Assembly (NCBI GenBank): GCA_903835235.1
Contig: CAILMF010000038.1
Span: forward strand, 1-64,000
Reading direction: 5' to 3'
From: an uncultured Rhodospirillales bacterium
GTDB taxonomy: Bacteria > Pseudomonadota > Alphaproteobacteria > Acetobacterales > Acetobacteraceae
Length of the DNA: 64,000 nucleotides
Translations under genes and position numbers: made by a program
The notes under the pieces: model-generated
Seen by the model: the letters and a program-made list of their open reading frames with translations, nothing else
The model's database searches: none
What the model was told of the DNA's origin: nothing
Part shown: positions 32,001 to 32,640 of the stretch, in pieces
Position numbering within the stretch: the stretch's first letter is position 1
How the letters are laid out: every line of letters starts with the position of its first letter

Positions 32001-32622
32001 TGCGGCGGCGGTGCTGGACGCGGCGCGGGCCATGTGGGCGGCCAGCGGCCAGGTCAGCGCCGCGCAGCTGGCGGTGACCAACGACGTGGCGATTGCGCTG
32101 GCCAACCTGCCGGGGCTGATGCTGGGCCATGTCGGCCAGCGCGGCATCGTGCTGGACCAGGACGCCGCCGGCCATGGCTGGTTCGTGGACCCCACGCCGC
32201 TGCTGGCCGAGGAGTTCGTCGCCAGCGGCCAGGGCCGGCTGGTGGCGGCGCCGTCCGGCCCGGCGGCCGGGCGGATCGACTTGGTCTCGGTGGTGGTCCA
32301 TGAACTCGGCCACCTGATGGGGCTGGACCACGACGACGCCACCATGGCGGCAACGCTGGATGTCGGCCGGCGGCTGACCATGGCGGGGGTGAGCACCGTG
32401 GCGGCAACCCCGGTGCTGGAGGTGCCGGGCCTGGCCAGCGCGCAGGTCTTCGCCGAAGGTCTCGGTGGCTTCGTGGACCGGGGCTGGGCCACCACCTTGC
32501 AGGGCATGGTGGTGACGGACCTGCCGGCGGCCGACCTGTCCGACGGGGCCACGGCGACGGCGGGCGCCATCGACTGGTCGCGCCGCTGGAGCGGCCGGGT
32601 GGGCGCTGCGCTTGGCCGCTGA
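2095..32622 (+). CDS. Giant LEPR-XLL surface/secreted protein with C-terminal metzincin motif
   Basis: About 10,175 residues. The ATG at 2095 is chosen over an upstream GTG at 2050 because it follows GGGGGAG by a good spacing. The N-terminus is basic with no hydrophobic signal peptide. LEPRFLLSADL at residues 52-62 is the LEPR-XLL signature of giant proteobacterial exoproteins. Then follow about 8,500 residues of Ala/Gly/Thr/Ser-rich repeats of beta-helix character in several families, described separately. Calx-beta-like segments lie at about 8,560-8,910 (VTVRDNDTPG, VTVVDNDTAG), GGxGxDxL RTX-like repeats at about 9,760-9,800 and 9,920-9,945, and HELGHLMGLDH at 10,069-10,079. The family is thought to sit at or leave the cell surface, perhaps as an adhesin. 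The role is inferred, not shown. The five genes downstream are packed behind it and are probably its export machinery. Confidence 0.9.
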   Translation: MAFPFSKSAFQPAPMTSLSSRLRSWFRLPRRRQASPEMPRLPRSLGVRVDALEPRFLLSADLMPFTVDLATHAAQDYALRYDNLVQSVQLLDRGTGQVLDQRQAQQVDSIRVLGTAGDDRLTIDFAADFLQPMDIRFEAGDGNNVLTLSGQAVQSVTLAATGAEAGAVTVLDNGGHSQAISFSGVALVQDTLSATQRIFSDATGQGQVLRLLDMGTPSDGLAAVVADGLVRHEFTVPTGALTVLAGDGDDTIRYQGLDNGLLGKVVVQGGAGTDAVVGPPADTAWQVTGLDAGTVAGLTFSGVENLVGSAGNQDTFIVHGAAAMSGVMDGGAGGFDSLVLDGGSFARVDYVASGPTSGSITRDGVRLRYDGLEPITDNMVTTDRVIDLSNSSSDTATLSQSGSTYTIASTDPFGVVTFESISFSKPTGSLTIRMGGDEGVPVLSHDELTVNSVDFSGIDLTIDGQDGKDSVILSGTVAVRDLTITAESIRVSGTLDARAVTMTALSGGAAAGDGEITAGVIYASAATEIDLTGGTLTATGAVILAATSTANILQSQFTLGGLENSVAVADPSAVITFDSTNFTAQSLDAKARVVVTVAAKTDADGTDTDAGEDAAITSITVLGHATMQVKGSSTLAVSGAVALNAETSLTIASTADGGADASAKGAALAVTVVEASTQAFVADSAGIGANAGDTPDSIAIGATLTSDVATSAIATAGGATDSGGTTDSAHALASNDAGTNDGDVSFAAAVAVTTYRPVTEAHLGTSGTLTTGGALTVSAHSTDKVVTTADGSTTGAGATGVGVAVAIGVVDATTTAYLEDSGSLAASGGVTVTATMEAGDTFEVQATSGVGDTTETGVAGSLAIQVAQTNVVAELRHGAGAGVALNGDDLSLSATSTTTSKTTAVPVEDPGTSSSLGVGASVALGLMDHNTRATVADNAVLTGADNLVLSATATHLAETSATGGATATGSSATVLTPVVAISFVFDDTDSSIGLGSALTLTGGLTLTTSHDSDTLTNAEGDAEGGDTAIGASLALAVLEETATAGLRRDATAGGAVALDATGLFRSRGTASASAKGAAGDDSGTTADDDSANQAAQAGTDYGNAQSSARGTGASHTSTSPDAGTSEGKVAVAAAIAINVQSATVSALLASGISVVSDGSLELRALGNGDALFKADGSAAHGSSGTVGAAVAISQANIRTTASTEGGDVIADGVTIEAGMAEREMDLGTTTATVVDITADTLRIGTVEELATGDKVTYSAGGGTAIGGLTDATDYYVVTQEGGKVKLASSEADALAGTTIDLTSTGAGSDHKFTRSGKPDISFNPGDTVYQLSADDAAALRTGDQVVYGNGGGTSLGGLTDGETYYVIQRSDGELALAATREDAFAGTAVDVTSAGAGSAHQLTEAEHRGSADAVSGVSDGKVGVAGALAINVFEVNTLARVDAGSSVTLQDGSDADALAGALVVQASALDMAGADSRAKVEGASSVGVGASVALNITGHTTLASIGLGASVAGADDVSVLADGSYGLWTEARGGAEGGTALAPVVAVTLANNATTAQVLGGSALVLGGDLLVRATHEAATVTLAKGDATGSSAAVGISVAVGIADDSATASLKRGVQASAGTVTLLAQGTVASRSEAEASAAGAAEDDAGSSSDDNAVNDRTDAEVTNANTQSAGRTRSGGSSGETGAEDADTSDGAVSAAAAVGINIARFSTLASVDGGDVQADGLVSVVAEGNMDALASADGSASKGGPASIGVAVAINTATGTLRASVANSAITSDGLTVAARVLTTDDDDQHAFSASATSGASGGNVGVAGAVAVNLAGLSTQALLLGGAVVTAVDGSDSDANAGDVTVSATAKTSTAVTVQAKQEKGDENGDGESGSSVGIGASVGVNVAQHATSAEIRTGANVANAANLVVLASAEQDQATSVTGGAAGGTAVTPVVAVAVVQNSVTAAIRAGDAMVLSGALSVTAELTGVTDTRAEGAAEATSAAVGASLALSVVEDSVVAGLARSVGTGAALLVAARAMTVSRSEAKASAAGATEDDDTSGSADDHGVQDQSDAQLGVANDRSGGTGTSTTPDSSTSDGAVSVAAAIGINIDTTTARATLGGSFGSPITVASAGSVTVRSEANADATAVANGSATTTSGGTTVGVAVAVNHASLVQSANIEFASVTADGVAVVAVVAEREIDIAPVESKTVDIDADTIYVGEQDGLETGEKVEYHNGGGTSIGGLTDGDSYWVILGEDGKIKLAISQANAAAGTAVDLTDLGSGDTHELRRIDTSADDNITLDPDHVRVAIALEAPEGVVTGTALIYDNGGGADAGGLTNGTTYFAIVDHDGKLGLASSLENALEGTAISLTSGGAASGQSLAERTQDSSAYAISGASGGKTGVAGSVAINLAAGSTAASLGAGAAIILADGAADADADRGALTVAAEARTTTQAQALPDHDAAGTSTGVGLSFAIVVGDHDADAAISGTATLTSAHDVSVTATGTHVLAARAKAGAGANADSGTAVGGAVALSVALDGTSARVIGTGTALDVDGTLTVSATSTLTQDTKADADTKGGSTGVGMAIALGWADGETSAFEARSVSTGVARADTVEVLATATLAQKTVASGSAEGAKSEDDGGSDADSNASSNTNRAHNASGHSLATPQAGAQTDSANTTAGAQSDNANGQGGNVDAAGTGTQGGKLRVAAALAGSVALPQVNASIGAGAVLRADGAVTVRALNQVAQDTQAIALAFEDSAKTTVGAAASVNVADYDTTARIGAGADVQGASVTVEAGHDVETPNSFRALALAGSGSTQKSGGGGGSSDNTAVAGAVAVNVVTADTTASIGMGAKVAATGGDIDVTARQKIGVQGIAGGGAITTSSGSGSTSVGAAVGVNVVTSNTMASVDANAALIASGDAIVLADAGIAPLTIVAPMLGDTGVEVSLLVVGAAIGSGGDAGAGSAGVSVFTPTTSADIGAGASIVTGGGISLRALDDTRVVDVVGALAASKDKAGVGVGLDVLVVNKITEAAVAESADPLSPTLLDADGSVLVEAVGIEDLFSLAVNIGAGDSTAVAGGAVVVVNLTTTLAQLGSIDAPAQGLSVLAGGSLQVAAESRTLIDADAGSLGVSLNNDGVGAAFSVVVDIDSTRAVVGDGVSVPALGNGDAIAVRDGVFGADGVQGSANLRGMAVTATSYEDVLQVGVGAAASLDSGDVGIGFSATVGVLQGTTQASIGAYAALNVDPAANAGANAAQALLVRAADQTNARTIVGGLAVSGGSGFGGAASVLEVGNDVAATAADHSLLRVKGDVSFDAQGATRLDALAIGVAGTLATGSGGSGGGGGGGSGSSNFSFTGAGSVAVNQVRNAVLAQIDAGSVVRAGGALLLNAADASDITADAGGAAVAISGGGSGGGGTSLAIGASVAVNTIDSSVRAVARKASMVAGSVTLTATGAPRIDALTLAGGVGVGTGGGTAFGGAGSGSGNNVKSLVEALISGGSLTTGGSVTLTATDNSSIDADAGSAAIQVVSGGSSGANAIAVGAAAARNDVTATTRALIENATVKPAGALTLTATSNASIDAFTFAVAGAVSAGQGTGLALAGAGSGSGNFITDTIEASIQGSTVVQTAGNLRLTATDNAAITAAAGSAAVSISAGSGSNVGVGLGLSLTFNRIADTTRATVEESVVSTLGTVTLGATSNAHITAHAIGAALGVSAGSGTAVAGEAVGASAKNEIDNTTEALITATPGTGKLLNARGAVSLAATDHAAILANATAAVLGVSVGSGTSGSGTLGIGLALNTIADITRARIDGSDVTSTLGGVTLGSLSDSSITASAVAAGVAFSGSSSAAISISASISYAQNSIGNTVEAVIGDAKVAAKGNVTLSATDLSAIGATLVAASISAAFGSGGAAGSLAVAGSIVDNSIANVTRAVLDGGTVVATGAFSATALSTSSILATAVAASASISGSGSIGLSGAGTGASVDNSIANSVVAGSLGGSIKAATVAATATDRAGMDATVAAASASVAIGSNGAIGLAIAVALADNLVDNTTLAVLGDTKVVSAGGVQVIATSAIEADVFGVAASLTVAGSGSIAGAVSFAVADVGNTIKGSTTAVVRDSTAADGQGLVAGGTVVIRAIDQSCIDASDIAAAISVAVGGSLALSAAGAVALAESKQSSTLFAGIVNADVAVSNGGIDIDAIRAGCIETVVDAAAASVTVGGTMAFGIAGAGVKAVNSISGSTSAGIDGASIVSATGQVTLDATDTSTIHAEVAAMAVTVSGSGSISGGLAVAVTLAENRISGATIARIDGATVTGGGRELHVMALNDASIDAVGVAAALSVSGSGAAALSLSAAGAVLTNTMTNRVQALVQGGAEVTANGAIVVQARDLSSIDATVVAAALSVSGSGAFSLTLSLAISDATNKYGSTVQALVDAAQVASLGNGVTIAAQADAEVKATSVAVGVAISAAGGVSVGITGAGAMATSRSTAQVQAGITGGSSVDAAGTALLQASDDSTLDTKVVAASVAVSVAGAASVSVAVAVASAQNIANSSVGTLVEDSTLSAASVTLDATNTLGIAARSTAVAASLAAAAGAGISVSVAAALASNSVAATVTSVIRDAGTAMSPGVSGLLGVQVNATDSFDASAKALATSVAISGGFAAISVAVAAASATNTNAASTLAGIDHSAVRTLTGDVVVLANSTSTLSATPDAIAAAVAIGFGAAASGTGAVAKNTSTASIAATISDGSDVNAYGTVRVAAHDLSDATARLVSAAVSGGLTGAAIAVGLADNILKNTTTAAVTDSTVQARGRLGIIIDADSTQDTETTASVDAIAIALGGAGAGGDAETVVRSTVEAYARNSTLRAMSGGVTIDADSSHDSTTRAIGGAATIGAAIAVMVADIDIGGATRAFADGNMLVESSRLSITATSLAKADPVVQAVTLGFAGGAGVQVLASISRDTEAYAGTRAGTAPGSLTTLNVTGGTVYIGADANLTATTRSAGEPKDQGNPGSVSGAVSIAAGIGVAAAAGKALILADTLAYVGEKTLLTAGKLDVVASSTETANAQLVVGGGGILAGGAGATARARITSNTEAFTGARTGNAPSAGGLADIDIAAGLGKTDGGVGITASSIRNATALTSGVSGGSLSATLLQPRADVAGGVRAGVGENTSLHAARLDIKADGVQMNATATGYAQGYSLFSSINTLQAQATVAAEVAAFIGAGAASQATTAAPSVSVRGAVLVDADSSMVASATANSLGAAFGGLALSAIAPIATVSGTTRAFVRDLVQLNAASLTLNAGTDKDRAGYAANALSKVAGLALLASGTAVRATATVTGTVEAFIGASAGITPVQNPARAVAVSGSVAVNAYSTMAASATIGNVGASLGATVGAMLSKAEVSGLTRASAEQGAHVVAGSLALKADGIYTALADTNTVNVGGLAGIAVAEAEATVSGRVDAHAGSAFGLAPSTNLALIDLGQGALMIGARGEMRATPTVQAPNVSGGVSLSGLKLRATISGAVRGYIGEGIALDAGSVTISADGSVMRALADAQTLHIGGLLGGARVTADATVSGVVEAYIGANAASDAHNITTDVDVNAGAVKLTADAAMTATANVHGGGFGGVVAVAVMRPTATVSGRTSAYVRDGVTLDAGSLAINAGKNASDRVTYLAEATTSLLGLSFGVDVQVLNADANLTGTVEAFIGAAAGRVAGGAPGATLHVAGAVAVLARSDLDAVANTDGVGVGLLAAAAVMQPTALAAGLTRAYAGDGTNLRSGGLSLTADGDVRAQADLTAVAVSGLGAGTGAVPTARVTSIVDAFVGENAETTRVTNGNISVRNNADGRGDITLLANGRTAAQATAYGGSFAGAAVVNVITPTAELVGATRAYVGPRVNLFAGNITATATEVAAQALASATGTNGALGVTVGMFTAEAVASRETESFIGHHSVLNLGGSAISLHADTTLNDPMAKAVVLAGSGGMVNVSVYSATARVGRLDPGNSNSQVSATRAYVDHDATVNAGSLSMVADSKASALTQLATGQISLVGVQAVDVTATTAQDTEAYVGRDASVQLSGALVLDANGSSTASASITSVSVAAIGVNALTVSTIIDSNTRAFIGEGVDVDAASVAVTADATHSVVGNLNSGGFAALLEVSVLRVEAKDTGLVEARIGPSGAGSASNRSEVTATGPGGITVAANLTSTVEAKPVLRGFSLVGVGGSNRAQATQAAVVLAEIGGWADVQAQAGDVTVQAGLVDRTYAAAANVGAALGVGVTTARADADDHASVTAEVAAHASVAAGGRSGDIRISALHNYTDADGYLTLDDDGKGVLASAQNVAAAALVAGTAAHVTAEANTAVAATVEAAATLSALGGFISVVSRNGNNARSVLRSAAGALISVTTGTATPTATGSTTTSFLGNVGVAGAVGANRLNVLADALTTADSALTSAAGGLVAVGTGTVNATATPVLTVNFGGSTSRIHVAGDITVTASQATDADSKAQGSSGGFVDVGNLNSNATATPNVALVVGGADQVEAGGTITLLAQHGGTVAPTSDGTVLSFTGANPGAGATTPGATNYVSFSLAHNLATGAVVRAEAGIGGGLMAGNSYGVVVRDDHSIYLGGTFQGTRVNTATDTITFGINAPGSGFQAAPHNLHTGEYVYYFDNGLTPVGGLTSGNRYRVTVVSETEVKLLDASITPASVSIGRGAISGSTITKANSFSNGDAVTYHLVDPTEFSAGFVDVAVSGSTVTATDNNRIYIAGHGFSEGAQVKYRTDGAAIALAGGGTLSNGGIYVVHVVDANNIRLSTTAAPGTVLDLVRNTGSTATHSLRLTANEALPGLTDGGVYFIRNASASSFQLASSPGGAALSFSLGSLTSGGQHGFAREGNNLTSAGGAGTHLLTLDLSSAGAGRFSGIGDISAASGAASGNQQITASTTGVGGGFIQVDSASATATETVTTNLTIQAGANLTARDIVARTDSHVSTYAVSDGQGGGFVAVGDATATAHGTNYSTLSVANGAVLLASHDLNLESYTASDVQTLATVGTGGLGAGANSSSSSDIRYQSKVQVAGALTAAGTLTVGSRSAANAEATSRSNVTAGLAGADADADTNIGNGNENNALTSTAVQSTARLNASQVVLTATAENLRSVADARSDITALGALVSATANARDTSRTVISLAGGSVITGTQSVRLDAEISGVDSNSYASAKLFAVGGTTNANAYSPLDTRVKIEGMDNALLYTADLTVIAQQVAPSALSDSHRDDGLLIFGSDHHDTTHNTLRQVFWEATVVMLGEANPELVVDAAGRIVTKVNVEVAGGYQLGDLILTPEIVVTALDYDTVPRARFYANDLSGTPVAEIWGNAGSFEYKRTWDSVRITNYSAKNLRTNLIDVAAFGGTIDIAVDMIHGPTPNPANNVSLNKDNPNLPGPVPTFEFDLNQTFARTQVVISNLQPGGIAASDIILDGRIENPIGFTTILNQRGNIRADADSDVELIRTNVLSLNAQGGSIGRQASMLAPRNPISVELVRFTDRNGTLRTMNATADATGDVVLDLTAFDRADAALGGNFSLTVPIQRITAGDDVDVVVNDSKEGIGGSGIADVLISLFDPPVAGAYSVLPYRSHFRPEVVDPGLVRIDRAFGTDAYEIDSTYSFTAVRAGDDIDIGHVTTTAGFGEPRSYATTSIGGAPYGSAVVADAVPDTVVAFTINTDVAWTGGTSDDGVPQIFLTTNGNIGATELVGDMLVGHIHSTGGDVTLRSALRILDADGMPSIDVTGGNIALYSGIGSNKIPGTLGGIGQPGDFLEVNTDRNGSGGKLAAYDIMAAVNQGIFIDELTGNMPVAEVWTKANVSLRTVGGSILDAEKDLAADVLGHAVDIDANGKGATIGTLSDDLEIDSSRGVPVLALDAAGPDVALEASAGVFVTETSGALRLLLAHAYGGDIRLTVRESAALGEDFQLVKQGTARFAESNSRDPGHQDDAERVLANGLVFAETGRVSLYVGDNVALHQNSFVVAAGDIAIYGDNLNLDAGYGTVMDLRGVLMAGANLVVPGNQSGANPIGLALPTVTAPTATFRIYGNGDADRINFGDPSGVTGATGIGADGYVYIGSRTEVYGGAGEDRLRVYYLQDSFTVTSPTQLQALVAFGAQNADHTLTLDGGLGGDTYEVFTLGSNGPDQRNYIVNVYDSGPDADVPDDLFIYGRDSAANGIDTSTGLAYATDDIFLLRAAMPSQAINGGQNTQGGGNTLATAYVALVHGPVGPYLDTAQGNEATGEVQRIYYDRGINGRLTVEGRGGNDAFFVDDSIVTATLDAGAGDDTVQVGQLFGTARDVASGGLLPGDVFPRIAATTRGWLSPGNGAPMLVHGGTGNDSITVYANRAELRVEGDDGTDLVTVRAFAMAQLGQSDPRSNQQGGYGILLDPATGAATPQIGVVSSVVQRLGGPGDEVRYNLNAPVSVDGGTGFDKLVVLGTEYADDLVVDSKGVAGAGLGVRNARVEVVEADGMEGDDQFFVQSTARGTAYRVIGGLGSDVINVAGDVSEDIVTRELEGLAGAVDHLVTSQDPNYNGLAAAGFAYNVATNTQGMVVIEESGGFTAVREGGPGAADAYTVRLARALNPGEVVYVTVSAARSSQEEASNSFANPAPLANGPGDSVWLSTKASLGSPGAEQFQRNVTINGALVAVPNRALVLRFDSTNWSTGQSVFVYAPDDPRAEGERVVVVQHSVLSGPYDYASASIRNVEVTVRDNDTPGVQLYELKTYNAKGGSFVEDGRTMVIEGDAKSRLDDQVLVQLASRPAAGTQVVVDLVLDEGADQQICIGNALADPRMRLVDNRWQVTFTALDWDKPVLLDIQARDDARKEDTTTVLIGFARNAATTDANYLFPNLRAGAAQLAVTVVDNDTAGVVTVQSNASTLLTRDTLFTEANETRTDSYGIRLTQQPTAEVKVALLTDGLADVLFVNGMAAQYQAVGQLRASAGFDGAVILRNGATGFGEIARGSGAESGSFIQEGFRAGELLRIAGSSAGDGDYVIATVSDAKLVLTGALALGAPVQANAVTLSELTREGIYTGAATLNAAQRQLTRSDAQGWLADGFLEGQRVRLTDGKNSTDLKIALITGSNTTHDTTLTFTAEGAMPTWLSQRQPVTVVRIAAIATFDAQNWYIAQNVELQADRNFTLPPVREGVKVYPASAHLLANLAGPLEVEGGPIGADRALEPAAKLPGEKDGYAIVTRQQPPESQQVDVLNLYGDGSQQNLAGKLDQTSILGFGMGGGLDFGLGGRVFGETGVYQPGVNLARIGMTAGQYVASPTDTTIEVVNLMLGQGDDRVDIAGTMHNVAEPTATDSYAFTSSGAGGTVSLPGFDWAAAGFLPGQSVTIDGQAGVWVVLGIGDAGADPNDNSVLKLSGPPLPLLTGPQTLVAKDRLVAVTLPVNLAPTTDGGTLTRAAGSWAADGFLVGQLVSMADAMGAEAQWRVTDISGLVMTLKGGVLPLANNLPEALSVQGPHGGLTVVHGGGNQLLETTGLFAVERNTGRLTRQDGLAWAAEGYAVGQVVQLSGESFTRTITGLADASARLRPATAFTDWGQGATLLLSGPVFTASGTALRSLHVAEPAPLSVTLPVQVTTTGLARFEGSWLADGFTLDQQVWLSGQPQPFTVQGVNDKELRLAGAPLVPQSLATLTVLTFDPRRDGGVRVGGDHLVVTGGAGPGSPLVLYGDTSQDGVWYGGQPYNVWGAEFGPKPFDPFPRLAWGSNEDASWVFALANPYRRAGHDVIDAGALFAGLSSAALPTIGITAYGGAGNDSLIGSQAGDHLAGGSGNDSILGQRGTDHIYGDSGVNVDITTRALRIADVDASPAPTLNPAARTTGTTLAPAPSVVRDRMAAGRDSLEGEGAGSALGDAASSADIIFGDHGRVIQNVRDPNLPPSLLQKIQTTETGSVLAIISTVPANGAQDVILGGEGDDTLVGGPGLDAIDGGGQVDKIYADSTPPLLAATAAEGTAPVARLAPADAAAVLDAARAMWAASGQVSAAQLAVTNDVAIALANLPGLMLGHVGQRGIVLDQDAAGHGWFVDPTPLLAEEFVASGQGRLVAAPSGPAAGRIDLVSVVVHELGHLMGLDHDDATMAATLDVGRRLTMAGVSTVAATPVLEVPGLASAQVFAEGLGGFVDRGWATTLQGMVVTDLPAADLSDGATATAGAIDWSRRWSGRVGAALGR
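2248..2280 (+). other. LEPR-XLL motif
   Basis: Codons 52-62 of the giant gene encode LEPRFLLSADL, preceded by an arginine-rich stretch (residues about 20-45) and followed by ordinary beta-rich sequence. In this family the motif sits near the N-terminus where a targeting signal would be. With no hydrophobic signal peptide present, it is the best candidate for the recognition element of the adjacent export genes. Confidence 0.8.
4400..10300 (+). repeat. Long super-repeats with acidic linkers in the giant gene
   Basis: Four diverged units each contain an acidic Ser/Asp/Asn-rich linker followed by a conserved hydrophobic strand. Linkers are near 5300-5480 (then VAAAIAINVQ), 7000-7190 (then AAAAVGINIA), 8200-8350 (then VAAAIGINID) and 9950-10180 (then VAAALAGSVA). 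Each linker is preceded by a block such as EASASAAGAAEDD and followed by alternating VxASxxxAADGxVTVxA strands. Unit spacing is about 1.2-1.7 kb. The pattern indicates growth of the gene by internal duplication. Confidence 0.7.
5820..9230 (+). repeat. GGGTxIGGLTDG module copies
   Basis: A roughly 60-residue module recurs near 5820-6030, 6100-6310, 8730-8930 and 9000-9230. Its plan is TGDxVxYxNGGGTxIGGLTD, a strand like YYVI, then LAxSxxxAxAGTAxDLT. More diverged copies lie near 21960-22110, 22300-22440 and 22510-22650. In each case the module is inserted between beta-helix-like blocks. Its function is not known to me; it resembles inter-repeat modules of other giant bacterial exoproteins. Confidence 0.7.
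11760..16880 (+). repeat. Beta-helix-type repeat block in the giant gene
   Basis: Repeats of about 95-100 residues follow a regular plan. A strand such as GxVTLxATDxSxIxA is followed by AxAAAVSVSGSGS and then by an anchor of the type NxIxNTTxAxIxG. Examples start near 12570, 12750, 12940, 13110, 13330 and onward. The pattern fits a continuous right-handed beta-helix or solenoid. Few charged loops interrupt it, in contrast to the preceding block. Confidence 0.65.
16900..20720 (+). repeat. TRAYVG-type 120-residue repeats in the giant gene
   Basis: A second repeat family has a period of about 350-370 bp. Each unit carries a block such as VSGxTRAYVGxGVxLxAGSL and a partner block such as ATVSGTVEAFIGAxA. 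Copies of the TRA core fall near 17870, 18235, 18585, 18935, 19310, 19675, 20045 and 20355, so at least eight units are present. The units are diverged at the DNA level, so the array is old. Confidence 0.65.
32299..32331 (+). other. Metzincin zinc-binding motif of the giant protein
   Basis: HELGHLMGLDH fits HExxHxxGxxH exactly: three zinc histidines, the catalytic glutamate and the glycine turn. It is followed by DDATMAATL, a plausible Met-turn. It lies about 97 residues from the C-terminus, which finishes with a Trp/Arg-rich tail. Matrixin-like ends of this kind occur on other giant exoproteins. Whether it cleaves the protein itself or an outside substrate is unknown. Confidence 0.75.
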
Positions 32623-32640
32623 CCTGCCAGGCCTGCCCCG

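Noticed and set aside
1999-32331. A nearly continuous open frame on the minus strand opposite the giant gene (over 10,000 codons with one stop)
   Set aside because: It is in exact register with the sense codons, so its stops can arise only from TTA, CTA or TCA in the sense frame, which the gene avoids. The translation is His/Arg/Gly/Ala-rich without any domain logic. It is a shadow.
2095-32622. Two-partner secretion or autotransporter adhesin
   Set aside because: The repeats look filamentous, but no TPS domain, POTRA/barrel partner, autotransporter barrel or signal peptide is seen.
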